Assembly: GCF_042453785.1 (NCBI RefSeq)
Contig: NC_091673.1
Span: 10,759,501-10,823,500, forward strand
From: Malus domestica
Taxonomy: Eukaryota; Streptophyta; Magnoliopsida; Rosales; Rosaceae
DNA: 64,000 nt
Direction of reading: 5' to 3'
Shown here: positions 45,273 through 58,490 of the stretch, piece after piece
Layout of the letters: each line of letters opens with the position of its first letter
Position numbering within the stretch: the stretch's first letter is position 1
Made by a program: the position numbers and the translations under genes
Notes under the pieces: generated by a model
Told to the model about the DNA's origin: nothing
What the model saw: the letters and a program-made list of their open reading frames with translations, nothing else
The model's database searches: none

Positions 45273-45429
45273 GGTAATGTAGGGAGACCAAATTTTTTAA
45301 ACCAAATGATGTGGTTGTAGATAATTGGATTTTTAATTAATTGTCAATTAACATGCTTGTTTCTTATTGGTGGCACGTAATTTGGTTCTCAAATTTGGTT
45401 TAAAAAATTCGATCTCCCTAACATTACCC
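45273..45429. mobile_element. Mutator-type MITE, 157 bp
   Basis: Target duplication TTTGAAAAA (45264-45272) versus TTCGAAAAA (45430-45438), one mismatch in 9. Terminal inverted repeats are GGTAATGTAGGGAGACCAAA and, inward from the right, GGTAATGTTAGGGAGATCGA. The core shares gataattggattt and tgtttcttattggtgg with the copy at 13905. Confidence 0.8.
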
Positions 45430-45539
45430 TTCGAAAAATCCCTTCATGAAAGGGGATTGTCATTTATTTATATCATGTTTCACATATTATTTGTCACATG
45501 ATACAAGTATGTAGTAAGGCTCATATCACTCTAGTTTAA

Positions 45540-46375
45540 ACTTAAACTCACTCCTTTATTTTATCTCACTCCTCCCCTCTCCCTCCAAATCTATCTCTCT
45601 CTCTTCTTATTTCTCTCTCATTTTTTTTACTTTTTTGTCTCTCATCCAATCCGCTCTTTTCATTCTCTCGGTTCTTTCTCTCACTCATTTATCTCTCTAT
45701 CTCCTCCGATCTTCTCTCTTTTTTCTCTTTCCTTCAATCATCTCTTATTTTCTTTCCTCATCTCTCCTTTTTCTTCCTCTCTCCTCTTTCTCCCTCTCTT
45801 GCGACCCACTCTTTTTAGATTTATTTGTCTAGTTTAAGTCGTAAGATTTAAAAATTTTAAATTGCAAACCAATCAAGTTTTTGAGTCTTAAAAAAAATAT
45901 TTTCAAGAAATGTTCTTAAAAAATATTTTGAGAAATGATAAAAAAATTCAAATATGATACCAAACAGATCGTAAATTTGCAAACTAAATAATATGTCATT
46001 AATAAGAATAAACACGTTTATCAACGTTTAAGTAATAAATTAATCATCAACTTTTATATATTTTTTCTAATTTTTTACAAATTTAATTTTTTTAATATTA
46101 ACCTTTAATAAAATATAATTTCATATGAAAAAGTTAAAATGCATTCGTGCGTTATAAGCATAAGAGGCCACATTCAAGTGTAAAGTCACTCCCCATTCCA
46201 AACTTTAACCCTCGGGCACGTGGCAATCTCAGGAAGCCGCTTAAGGGAAATGACATTAATGCGCATGTGCAATCATAGCATCACGCGCGAGCGCATCAAC
46301 GACAAACCCAAAAAGAAACCAACTGAAGATTGAAGAACAAACGAACAGTGAAGACTCCGTGAGAGAGAGAAAGAG
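45540..46375. other. Pyrimidine-rich tract, MITE relic and upstream region of methyltransferase gene
   Basis: 45545-45830 is an almost pure C/T tract on the plus strand. 45965-46075 resembles the core of the Mutator-type MITE family (aaacacgtttatcaacgttt) without intact ends. The last 150 bp before 46376 are less AT-rich and fit a promoter and 5' UTR; no definite TATA box was picked. Confidence 0.45.
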
Positions 46376-48204
46376 ATGACGATGGGAACGACGACGACGA
46401 CGCAGGCGTACGGCGAGCCGTGGTACTGGGACAACCGCTACGCCAACGAATCAGGGTCGTTCGATTGGTACCAAAAGTACCAATCTCTGGCTCCGCTGAT
46501 CAATCTCTATGTCCCTCGCCATCCCAACCAACGCAACCGCATCCTTGTCGTCGGCTGCGGCAACTCAGGTACGTGCTCTGCCTTCTCCCTGCACCCGCAC
46601 TCACCCGATCAGATCTCCCATTTGATTCACATTCCAAAGGAATTGGTTCCCAAAACGCAGCGTTTAGCGAGGGGATGGCTGATGATGGGTACGAGGAGGT
46701 GGTTAGTATTGACATTTCATCTGTGGTCATCCAAGCTATGCAGACCAAGTACTCGAATCGTCCGCACCTCAAATGTACGTATGTTTTTTTCTATCATTTA
46801 AATTTGATGTTTTTATGGCTTATTTATTTGTATTTTGGTTAATTTTCCCTTAATTTTGTTTATTAATAATTAATTAGATTTGCAAATGGATGTTCGAGAT
46901 ATGAGTGCTTTCGAAACTGCTTCCTTTGATGCAGTTGTTGACAAAGGTACTTCATTTTTCTTCTAATCGTAATTTGTTAATTATATTTTCAATACATTTT
47001 TTGTTACGAGCGATATTCGACTTTAAACTAATCTAAACTGCTAGTATTATTGGAAGTCGGTAGCACTTCCCCTCTAGGCAATGTGGCCACTCCCACGTCT
47101 ACCTCTGCATTTGTTACAATAACATTGCCGTCCAAACATAATTGAACATTCATTTTTGCGAAATAATGCTGATTTTGATTTTTTTCTCGCAGGAACTCTA
47201 GACTCTCTTTTGGTAAGTGCTGATAACCCGTCTGCTTCGTTCTTGTTTGTTTTATCTTTGTTGAGGATTTTTATTTATTTTTCTGTTGTATCGATTTTTT
47301 TTGTGCCAAGTGCGGAAGTAATTCGCGGCAAAATGCTACCGAGATGCTTGAGGAAGTTTGGAGGTGCGTTAAGACTGTTTAATCGGTAAATGGAATTGTT
47401 CTAAGCTTTTGGTTTTGTTTATTTTCTTGATTTCGTTCACCATATATTGAAGCAGTTGATACAAATTATAGGGTCCTCAAGGATAAAGGAGTCTACGTTC
47501 TGGTAATGTTGCTTGTTCTTTTGTTCTCTGCCTATGATTTCGATATACCTTCCCTTCCCCCTTCCAGCCCGCCCGCCCGCCCGCCCTCTTTTTTCGTATT
47601 CTTGTTTTGCATTTTGTGTGTATCCATAACTTGTCTCAAACATGCTGCTGCAGATCACATATGGTGCCCCGTTGTATCGTTTGCGTTTGTTGAGAGAGTC
47701 ATGCTCGTGGATGATAAAACTCCATGTCATAGGTTTTGATTAAGTCCTAACTTTACTTGTAATGTCGTTTTGCAATAAAAATGTTTTGTGACGTTTGGTC
47801 TTTTTGTTAGATATTGACTGTTGATTTCTCTGTACCATGTATGCAGAGAAACTTTCCTGCGAAGATAAATCAGAACCTCCAATTTGGGATCTGACCAATC
47901 CTGTTCCTCTAAATGATGATGGAAGCTCAACGGAGGAATTGCTGGGAAACAACCCTGATGTCCACTATATTTACGTTTGTACGAAGGTTGGTAGAAAGAA
48001 ATTTCCTATCTTAGCACTTTAGAAATTGCTTTTCAGTTGCTTATTACGAACATAAAAGACGTGGCTTTTCAGTTCTGATTCTTTAGTTTTGTGTACACAC
48101 AGGCATGAGAGAAGTTTAGTTCTTTAAGATAGGTTTGAGGTGTACATGTGACTATAATTTGATTTCATTTCCCTTCTTCTTTTGGTCAGGATGATTCTTT
48201 GTAA
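46376..48204 (+). CDS. EEF1AKMT4-like methyltransferase, 237 aa
   Basis: Nine exons (46376-46568, 46661-46774, 46878-46946, 47193-47212, 47311-47363, 47472-47502, 47654-47732, 47847-47986, 48190-48204) sum to 714 nt, 237 codons plus stop. The N-terminus is Thr-rich, then YGEPWYWDNRYANESGSFDW. The SAM-binding motif is ILVVGCGNSAFSEGM, followed by VVSIDISSVVI, MDVRDMSAF, FDAVVDKGTLDSLL, ATEMLEEVWRVL and VYVLITYGAP. This is the class I methyltransferase family whose animal members include EEF1AKMT4, the N-terminal half of ECE2 read-through transcripts and METTL13. A lysine methyltransferase acting on elongation factor 1A is the best guess; the plant substrate is not established. Exon 4 is only 20 nt. 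Confidence 0.85.
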
Positions 48205-50075
48205 GCCAGGCCTTAAGCATGAACTGTCAGTCGATTGAGGAAGACGAGAATCTTCAACCTCGTACGATTCCTTTCCCTGTACCTGTATCATTACATATAT
48301 TGAAACTGATGATTACAGCTTCTACTATGTTGTCTGTATAATGCTGGACCATAAGCCGAGCGTCTAATTCGTCATAACTTGTCTGCAATTCTTTGATATC
48401 TTGAAGTTAATATATTGAAACTGGGAACACTAAACAATGTACGGTGAAGTATTTCATTATTTTCTACATGATTTTGACAGTGGAAAAAAATTATACGAAA
48501 CTCTGTGCTGGTTTGGTTTCTTACTTGAGATGAGTTTCCGTAGTTACTACTCGGTTAACAAGAGCGGAAAACCCGACTCAGTAGTCAACGGAATGCCCAA
48601 AATTTAGCTGAGGTTTACAGTACAGGGGAGCCATGGCTGCCCTAACCCATGACTGCTGCAACTTGCAGTCGTGGCTTGTGATACGAGCATTTTATTTGGA
48701 GTAGGATTCTCTCCCCTCCTCTTCTTTTTGAACCGTCATGATTAAGCCGCTTAAGTTGAATTTTCAGTTAACAGCTTGTTCTTATCTTCAGTAGCAGTTG
48801 AGTTTTCAGTTACAAGATCTGGTGAAATTGACAGTGACTTGTTGGTTTGGTTTTTTGCTTTAAGACTTTTTGGTCTGTAACCTACAAGTAAAATAAAGAG
48901 CATGTGAAGAAATTGAAATAAATGGAGAGTGAGAATTTTTGCCGTTCACCGGATCCTCGTGTTTACTTATTAGCATTTATTATGTGATGAGTGATACATA
49001 TCGAAGGGATATAGAATTCTCTGACGAGGAAAAGACCCTCCACAAAAGTATTTAGAACGGAATCAACTCTCAATCCTGTGAAACGAGAGTAAAAATAACA
49101 ATAAGGGGCAGATTAAGAGCTAGCTTTTGGAGAGAGGTTTCGAAGTTGTCACCTCTTTCAGCATTGAAATATAAGTACCGCTAGATTAAGAGCTAGTTGA
49201 TAATTTTTTATGAATTAAGACGTAAATTTGAAAGTGACAAGATATTACCACCAATCAAGCTCGATCCAGGCACTCATCTAACTAGTACTTAATAAAGAAA
49301 ATGACTTCTTTTTTTTCCACCTCTTTATGTCTAACGAATCTTCGTCGAACTATAGCATTCCCTTTTACTTTCTAGTTAGAAACGACACGGACTCAATCTT
49401 CATACTATCCTTTCCTTGGTTTTTCTCAATTCAATCATTGTAATTATAAAAGCACAAAAGATTTGAAAAACAGCAAAATAAAATTACCAATAAGATATTC
49501 CATTTCGATTCATTCGATCTGACTACCAAAAATTGAAAGGTAAAAATGAGTGTGGATTATACACCAGAACCCAGACACTCTTGTTAATTTTTGTCATTTT
49601 CTTGAATTCATTCGATCTGACAATCAAAAATTAAAAAAAAACAATGTAAAAAATAAAAATAAGGATGTGGATAATACAATTCTAGAGTAACAACACGCGT
49701 CGTGCGAAAACCAAAGAACACGTCGGATTAGTGTAAACGCAAAGCCATTCCACATTGACTTCCAATCCCTATCTTTCTCTCTCCCTCGCTCCGATTCGTT
49801 TCTCTTTCCTTTTATTTTATTAGTGCTTTTCACACGCTTCGCTTTCCCTCTCTCTCTGCCAAGGTACGTTTCTTGAACCGAAACCTCATTCCCCAGTCCC
49901 TCCCTCCCCCCCTCTCTCTCGCGACTGATTGGCTGAAAGCATTCGCCATTTCTCCCTTTCGGTTCTTGTTTTTCGATTTTGTTTGCGAACAGAGCAGAAA
50001 TTGATTTTCTGCAATTTCTGGATTTGTATTTTGGTTTTGCGTTTTGTTGTGCGTGGATTGGTGGTGGTAATCACA
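48205..50075. other. Intergenic and CAMTA upstream region
   Basis: No gene recognised. From about 49780 the sequence becomes C/T-rich and fits the CAMTA 5' UTR. A possible 5' UTR intron has its donor at 49864 (aag/gtacgt) and acceptor near 50110 (ctag/ggttt). Confidence 0.45.
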
Positions 50076-50096
50076 GTCTCTCTCTCTCTCTCTCTG
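50076..50096. repeat. (CT)n microsatellite in CAMTA leader
   Basis: About nine CT units, 35-55 bp before the CAMTA start codon. Confidence 0.9.
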
Positions 50097-50129
50097 TCTC
50101 ATGAAATCTAGGGTTTATGCGAGCTCGTC

Positions 50130-53100
50130 ATGGCTGATACCAGGAGATACGCCCCCAATCAGCATCTAGGTCAGCTTTCTCTCCGTCTTCTCTTCATTTC
50201 AAGTTTTGTTCTGTCAATTTTCTTTATGTTTTTTTGGTTTAAAATTCGGATTTTTCAATTTTTTTTTTCAATACTTAACTCGACAATAGTTGTTTTCATG
50301 AATGGCTGTGATTTTTTTGTTTATTGGAATAATTATTGGGCGTGATCATTGATTGACACTTCATGCATGCGTGTAGTACTTTCAATTTTTCGTATTTGAT
50401 GAAAGAATTAGTGTGGATGGATTAACCGAGTGAGTAATCTTGTGATGGAATGCTATTGCAAACGCCGGAAGTAATCTTGTATTGCATTGTAAGTGCATTG
50501 AGTTGTATCGTCTCTGTGTCGCATTTCCTCAGGTGCATCAAGTGTATTTGCTTATGAAATTGGGATTCCGAAAGTGTTTGTTTATGTCTAAGTAGTTGCT
50601 CGGCTTCGTTTCTTCCCCTGTATTTGTTTTTATTATTTTAGTTTTTATGATCTTTTAATCTGTTGGTACTTTTGGGAATTTGACAGACCTTGCCCAGATA
50701 TTGCAAGAAGCAAAGAACCGTTGGCTTCGTCCAGCTGAAATTTGTGAAATACTTCGCAACTATCGGCATTTTGAATTGACCACAGATCCGCCCGTCAGGC
50801 CTCCAGGTTGACCCTTGCATGTTTGTTTTCTGAATGATTCTTGATGACTATGTATTTTGTTTGAATTTGTTAAGCTCTATCTTCAGTTAGTTGGGCTGTT
50901 ATATTTTTTCTTTGGTTTTACTTATTTTCTAGTTAAAGTAGGAAAACCATTTTATGAATTTTTCGGAGATGTGCTTCATTTACTTGTAGAATATGAGAAG
51001 GCCAGATACTGCCATAAGAAACATTTTTTGGTTGATGAAACATTTCTTTTTCAGTTTTCCCTGGGGTTACACATTCTGTTATTTTCTTTTCGTTCCCAGT
51101 TATGTTTAAAGTACTCGTTATTGCTCAATTATCATTATTTTTACTATTTAGTATGGGTTAAGATGTGAAACAGTTGGACTGGTATTTTCTGTTTCTCATA
51201 TACATAATGCAGGTATTCCACATGTCATATCTTAAATTGCTTCATTTAATTATCTAATTCTTCCTTTACCATTGTATGCCTAGAATCATCCCAAATGATC
51301 ATTGGTCATTTGGGCATTTGTTACTTCAGATGGATCACTGGTATTCTTTCTTGGTATATGCAAACAGAAGCTAAATTATGTTCGCTTTTTACAGCTGGTT
51401 CTTTGTACCTGTTTGATCGAAAAGCACTTCGATATTTTCGTAAAGATGGTCATCGCTGGAGGAAGAAAAAGGATGGAAAGACAGTAAAAGAAGCCCATGA
51501 AAAGTTGAAGGTGTGCTGTTCAATCTATTATTAGTAAGTACACCTTTAGGGGTTGGTCCTAAGAGATAGGGTTGAGTCGTTGTCTGGTTTATGTCTTCCG
51601 TACCCGGATCCTCTGTCTTTTGGTGGTCGTAGTTTGCAGGTAACATAGATACCACAGAAGTGATGGATCAATACGTAGGTTTCATCGTACATTTTGTTGG
51701 TACGGCAATGTTAGTCACTTTAATAGACTATTTTTAATTTTAAGACATGATTCATAATTCTATTTTGTAATTGCAAAGATCAAAGTAAGTAGAGCATCCA
51801 TGGGTCATATGTTATGATTATTGCTTTCAACTGTTCAGAGTTCATTGAGCATTGAATGTTTCTATAGTAGACCTTAATTTGGGGTCACTTGAGCACCCTT
51901 AGTTTTTAAGAAAATAAAACTTATAAAGAATAACAATATTTTTTCTGAATCCAGTGCTGGGTGTTGCAAATGTGACACAAATGGTAAATTCTTAATTTAT
52001 CTACTTTGGAAGCTGTTGGTCATTTAGGTTGTTTTATCCCCGTGTTTAAACATTCTTTTTTGTTTTCATTTGTTCTTTTAATAGGATAATGTAAAAGGTT
52101 ATTTAGTTTCTTCTCCCTTTATCTATTTAGATATCAATAAGTTTGTCTTTCTGGTGCTCAAATTTTTATATTCAAGGCTTTATTGTTAGCTATGATTTGA
52201 CCATTTCAATTTTTGTGCATTGGAAAACTGATAAACTTTCTTCTGTAGCGAGTTTAGTCGCTTCAATTATTTTGGCTTGTATGGTCATTGGTATTGGTAC
52301 TGCTTGATATTTAGCTCTCTGTTGGTTTTTGACATTTTTTAGGCTGGCAGTGTAGACGTACTTCATTGTTACTATGCCCATGGGGAGGACAATGCAAATT
52401 TTCAACGGCGGAGTTATTGGATGCTTGACACGTGAGTTTTCTGTTTGAAGCTGTAAATTAGGTTTCGATTAGGTTGCATAAATTCCATTAACCACCCCTC
52501 TGGGAAAAAAAATAAATCATTCATGCCCAAGAACTGATGTTTAAAATTGCAATCTCAATATATCTTCAAGTCATAAGGATAAGTTATTGTTGGCCAATAA
52601 ATACTCTGTTTTCTTTGTTTGCAGGCATTTACAGCACATTGTTCTTGTGCATTACAGAAATGTGGAAGAGGTACGTACTCCTACAGTTTTTTTTGTTTAA
52701 AATTTGTGCATGTGTATCTGCGCACACATTGCAGATAGGATACAGATGCCCAGACAGTTATTATTATTTTTGGTTTTTAAAATAAGACTTGCTGTCCCTC
52801 CTTGCTCTTCACAGGCAAACTCAGCTGCCCGTATGGTTCAAACATCCTTTGGTTCAAGTCCACTTCAAACATCCTTTGCTTCAAGTCCAGTTCATACATC
52901 CTTTGCTTCAAGTCCAAACAGAGTTGAATTGGGTGGACAAACATTATCGAAAGAATTTGAGGATGTGGATTCTCGGAGAGATGCAGGAACTTCATCTGTT
53001 GAGCAACCGATGTTTGGTTCCTTTTCTCATAATGCTTCTTTGCTTCCTCAACAAGTTGGAGGTAAAATGCGTAGCTGCAGATGCCTTTTCGTTTGTGTTT

Positions 53101-56100
53101 GATTCGTTCAATCAGTTTTTGACATTTTTTAGAGTCTTGCAATATCTTTTCTGTTTCTACTTTTACTCATTACTGCTGGACATTCCATGGTTCCATTTTG
53201 TTAAAAAAAAATGATATCATCGCATTTTTTTCTTTTCTGTTTCCTGATCACATTTTACTGCCTCTGGTCTTTTAACAGTAACATGCACGATCCATTTTAT
53301 CAAACTCCGCTTCTAGACCTCTTTTAGGTCCTATTTTCATGTTGTGGTTTTTTCCATTTTATAGACGAAACTCATTGAGTAATGCTGTTTTTTACGCATA
53401 TAAAAATCGTATTTGTTTCAATGATTTTGATTTATCTTTTGCAATAATAAGTTTCCAAAAATGAAATATGTGACCAGGTGTCTCTGGTGCTTTTCAGGAT
53501 TTCCTGAGTCATTCAGGGATCCCTCTAGTACATGGTATGGTGGACCTAAATTTGATCATGGTGCTGGATTATCTGCCTGGCAAGGAATGGATAGCTCAAT
53601 GAGAAATGAGCACATCATGCATGGCCAAAACCTTTTTGTTGAAGAACCTAACAGAGCTGACTTTATAACTCTTAAGCTAACAGATGCTAAAGTGGATGCT
53701 CATAGTGGAGTCAAAGATGTAACTTGTGAAGATAGGTTGACCACTAACATAGATGTCCAAATTGTCTCAGCACCTTCTCAAAGAGAAGATCAGGTCTGTT
53801 TTCTACAGTCACTTTCCTTCCCACTGTCTATACCTAATTAATTTAGTTTCCTAAATATCTTATATTGCATTTTATGAGATAGTGCTATGTTGTAGAATAT
53901 GCATCTTTATTTTTGAGATTGATGAGTAGAATTTAAATTTCAACAGTATTGTAGTATTAGACTATTAGTTGACAACTTGACAGTAATATATATGAATGTG
54001 AACACTCACACTCACACACTCAGAACCCCCTTTAGTAGCATAAGTTACCACAATAGACTACTACACTGTTGAAGAAAAACGAGACCTAAATCCTAAATAT
54101 TTCAATTTGGATAGCTAATTGAACTTAAAACTTTTAATAATGCAAGTAATGAGAATTGATTTAAGCCAACCAGGATTTTTCATTGTGTGGGGTAAGTGGA
54201 GTACCTGTCCCTATTACACAGATCATAATGATCCATGTACGAGGAAAATTGTTATCTAATGCTATCGTGTGCATTTTAGAATGCCTCAGAAGTTGATAAC
54301 AAGTACAGTCATGCACACTTTTTCCTTTCCCTCTCTTTACTCAGTGACTGATGTGATGTATAAACATGTATTGTCATATGTCTTGGAAACATTGACTATA
54401 CTAATGTGTATGTTCTATTAGGTTGCTTTTGAAAGTCAAGTATCAGATTGTCTAAATTTATTTTTCTTGTACTATTTCTCTCTCAATTTATGCACTTCAC
54501 TTTTTAAGGTTAGTGTTTCGTGTGGTGGGAATTTTCTTAGTGATACTTGAACCTTCTTGCAGGTGCCAAAGGAGCATGACTTCAATGTGCTTCATCCTCA
54601 GGTTCAAGATTATTCTGATCCTCAGATTGTAGTAACTCCTTCCAACCAAGTTGAAGAGAATAGAGATTGTCGTGTGCGTAATGAACCAGTGGAACTGAAG
54701 AAACTAGACAGCTTTGGGAGATGGATGGATAAAGAAATTGGTGTGGATTGTGATGATTCCTTGATGGCTTCCGACTCTGGTAATTACTGGAGTACATTTG
54801 ATGCTGAGAGTGGTGATAAGGAAGTGTCCAGTTTATCACACCATATGCAGTTGGATATAGAGTCACTGGGTCCTTCTCTTTCCCAAGAACAACTATTTAC
54901 TATTTCTGATTTTTCACCAGATTGGGCTTATTCAGGAACTGAAACAAAGGTATGTATACAGTTCGTATTTTTGTTATAATTATTTATTTATTTCTATAAA
55001 AAAAAATGTACACAATACATAAGACATTGACATTGTTCAGTTTTTGCCTCTCCTCCTTTTCAGGTTTTAATAGTTGGCAGTTTTCTTGGAAGCAAGAAGG
55101 ATTGTGCTGAGACTAACTGGGGGTGCATGTTTGGTGAAATAGAAGTTTCTGCTGAAATTCTATCTAACAATGCCATTAGATGTCAAACTCCTCTGCATGC
55201 TCCTGGGCGTGTTCCATTCTATGTGACCTGCAGAAATAGGTTAGCCTGCAGTGAAATTAGGGAGTTTGAATACCGTGAAAAACCCATTGGAATAGCCATC
55301 AACAGGTTAAGAGATGATGAATTACGCTTTCAGATACGACTAGCAAAATTGTTGAGCTTGGGCTCAGAGAGGAAGTGGTTGATATGTGCTGTTCCAGATT
55401 GTGATCAATGCAAGCTCAAAAGTTCCATATTTTCAATGAGAAGCAACAGTGAAAGTGATTGGGAAACAATTGATGGGGCTTCTGTGGCATGCGAAAGTGA
55501 CCACTTGAGCCGTAGGGATGTCTTGATTCAGAATTTGTTGAAGGATAGACTCTGTGAATGGCTAGTATGTAAAATTCACGAAGGAGGCAAAGGAACACAT
55601 GTTCTGGATAATGAAGGCCAAGGTGTTCTACATTTGACAGGTGCTCTTGGTTACGAGTGGGCCATAGGTCCCATAATTGCTGCAGGTGTCAGTCCCAATT
55701 TCAGAGATGCTCACGGAAGAACAGGGCTTCACTGGGCATCATATTTTGGAAGGTACGGTTGCTGTTATAGATTCTTCTCTTTTATATGTCCAATCATATT
55801 CATCATCTACTTGCAATATATATGGAGTGATCAGTATTAAATTCAAATACTGCATTTCTAGGCTCATTGTTCTCTTGATATTGCTTTAGTATATAAGATT
55901 AAGTGAATAGAGGTCGCACTTGGTGCGATGGCAAGTGCCTTCGCCCATGAGCGGTAGGTCTCGGGTTCGAGACTTGGGAGCAGCCTCTCCATAAATGGGG
56001 GTAAGGCTAGCCGACATTCACCTCTCCCAGACCCTGCGTAAAGCGGGAGCCTTGTGCACTGGGTACGACCTTTTATATAAGATTAAGTGAATGTTATCTT

Positions 56101-57657
56101 ACCTTTTCTGAGGATGGGTAAAAGGGTCAGCTATGCCATCTTAACGCTTTATTTATGCAACATGGATAGATCTCTATGTAACACTAATCTCTTAATTTTT
56201 TTGAATCCTTTTATAGAGAGGAAACTGTCATTGCGTTACTTCGATTGGGTGCCGCTCCAGGAGCCGTCGAGGACCCAACATCTGTGTTTCCTGGCGGACA
56301 AACTGCTGCTGATCTAGCCTCGAGTAGAGGGCATAAAGGGATTGCTGGATATTTGGCAGAAGTGGATTTAACCAGTCACCTGGAGTTGTTGACCATGAAT
56401 GAGAATAGAATGAACAATGTTACAGCAACTATTGCAGCTGAGAAGGCCAAACAGACAGCAGAAGTTTCTGCATCTGATGTTGCAGTAGATGAGCAACATT
56501 TTCTCAAAAACCCTATAGCAGCTGTTAGGAAATCAGCTCATGCGGCTGCTCTAATTCAGGAGGCTTTCAGGGCTCGTTCATTTCGTCAGAGACAGTTAAC
56601 CAAGAGCAGAACAGATATTTCTGAAGTTCAGTCTCAGGACCTTGTTGCACGTCGTTCCTTGAAGAGAGTCCAGAAGTTCGCTCACTATGAGGATTATCTG
56701 CATGTCGCAGCAGCTCTGAAGATCCAACAAAACTATCGTGGATGGAAGGGAAGAAAGGATTATCTGAAGATTCGTGACCGTATTGTTAAAATTCAGGTAC
56801 CTCATCTTTTTGCTACTAATTGCGCATCGCATGCTTAGTTATGTTCCAGACTAATGTTTTTCAATTGTGGGCACGCATTGACTGCACAATGCGTTTTCCA
56901 ACCCTGCATGTTCACAATACAATGTGTCACAGTTATCTATTCTTTGAAATACTGTGACCATTTGAATTTTTGTTTTTGTGGGACTTGGGTGTACCTTCAC
57001 AATACAATGCGTTTTCCAACTCTGTTTGTTGCTTTTAGGCTCATGTGAGGGGACATCAGGTTCGGAAGAATTACAAAAAGGTTTTGTGGTCTGTTGGTAT
57101 ACTTGAAAAGGTTATACTGCGTTGGAGGCGAAAGGGAACTGGTTTGCGAGGATTTCGGGTGGAAGGGCCTACTGAAGATGCATCTTCAGAGGTTAAGAAA
57201 AATGATGACTATGAATTTCTTAGTGTCGGTCGGAAGCAGAAATTTGCTGGGGTTGAGAAAGCTCTCGCAAGGGTAAAGTCCATGGCTCGTCAGCCTGAAG
57301 CGCGTGAACAATACATGAGGCTACTTTCAAACTTTGAGAAACTTGAGGTAACCTTTCATTGTATATGTATTCAAAAATATACATGCGCAAATGCAAATGT
57401 ATAGATAAATCTTCAAAATTCGAAATGCGGGGGGACTTTTCATGGAAACTGGAAGAGCTTCCTCCTGTTTTTTTCAGGAATAATTTCTCCAACGTAGATC
57501 GTGCGCACTATAATGTTTTCCTGTTTATTCGAAAGCTGATGTATATTTTCATTATCAACAGATGGCGGACGGGGAGAACCAGGCCTCGAATCAAAATGAA
57601 AGTTCCGACGAAAAAGTTATAGATGAAGTTCTGCGTGCACTCAATGAAGGTCAATGA
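50130..57657 (+). CDS. CAMTA: Calmodulin-binding transcription activator, 1004 aa
   Basis: Twelve coding exons (50130-50169, 50687-50806, 51395-51510, 52343-52431, 52625-52670, 52815-53061, 53498-53793, 54563-54949, 55064-55752, 56217-56796, 57039-57347, 57562-57657) sum to 3015 nt. The CG-1 DNA-binding domain is at residues 15-140 (RWLRPAEICEILRNYRHF, LRYFRKDGHRWRKKKDGKTV, DVLHCYYAHGEDNANFQRRS). Then come FGRWMDKEIG (about 370), a TIG domain (about 430-520, FTISDFSPDWAYSGTETK and CQTPLHAPGRVPFYV), ankyrin repeats (about 640-740, GRTGLHWASYFGR), IQ motifs (IQQNYRGWKGRKDY, IQAHVRGHQVRKNY) and the calmodulin-binding helix (VILRWRRKGTGLRGF). CAMTAs bind CGCG-type boxes and link calcium to cold and immune responses. 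The protein fits the CAMTA1-3 clade; the exact orthologue is uncertain. Confidence 0.93.
55909..56073 (+). mobile_element. Au SINE with perfect 19-bp target duplication
   Basis: Lies in the CAMTA intron between the TIG/ankyrin exon and the IQ exon. Flanked by TATATAAGATTAAGTGAAT at 55890-55908 and 56074-56092. The tRNA-derived head carries GGTGCGATGGCAAGTGCC (box A region) and GGTTCGAGACT (box B). The body has gggtaaggctagccgac, and the end is a short T run, all as in the angiosperm Au SINE family. Same orientation as the gene. Confidence 0.92.
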
Positions 57658-58490
57658 TCAACTTCCACCATGTCAAGTAATTGAATGGAGTAAACCAAAG
57701 GCTGTATGGCACTATTTTTGTCGCCCTACCCGTAATATTTTCGCCTGTATTTAACGGCCGTCGTGGTTTTTTTACCGGGGAAATTTTGTCAATTGCAGGA
57801 AGGATGGGAGAAATGGGAAAAAGCATAATTGTATATGGCACAGATTTCCTTTTTCCTTGCTTAACCAGTAGTCAAGTTTGATCTGACCTAGTTTTCTAGG
57901 GTTTTTATGAAACGTGGGCAGCTGATGGTCAAAATTTCAGAGTAGTTGACAGGTTTAAAGTTTACCAATGGTGCTATATTTTACAGTTACCATGGGTTTG
58001 TTTTCCATAAATTATCGTAAAATTACAACCCATTTGGTGCCGTATAGTTTACACTAATTAATCTAAATTGCGAGCACATTGCAATAGCTAACTCGGCTCA
58101 GTTTAGGTTTACAATTCAATTCTTTTTCCATTAACCACTTTTTTTGTGACAAAATATTTAGTGGGAGGGGAAGTTATCTCATCTCAGGGTCAGGGGTGAA
58201 CCATAAATTTCTTTGAGGACATAAGGAGTTTTAGCTTTTTTTGAATGAAAAACGTTGCAGACTCTGAGTCGTTGATAAAAGTTAATATTAGCTCAATAGA
58301 CGATCCAAATTCAGAGTTTAAAAATATAAATATCGAGCTAGTGGTCCTTTACCACATTGGTGGAAATGTGTTGTGCTTTTGTTTGACAGCGTGGATTCAA
58401 ATTTCATCGGTGGTTAATATAACATCTAACTTACTAACGCGCTCGACTCAAAAAAAAAAAAAAAAACCAATATAAACATCGAAAATGTAT
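57658..58490. other. CAMTA 3' flank and intergenic
   Basis: No gene recognised. An A run of about 18 lies near 58449-58466, downstream of 'ctaacttactaacgcgctcg'; it may be a SINE or retrocopy tail, but no head was identified. Confidence 0.4.

Noticed and set aside
45600-45832. Ser/Leu-rich open frame on the plus strand
   Set aside because: It is a simple C/T tract; no conserved protein feature.
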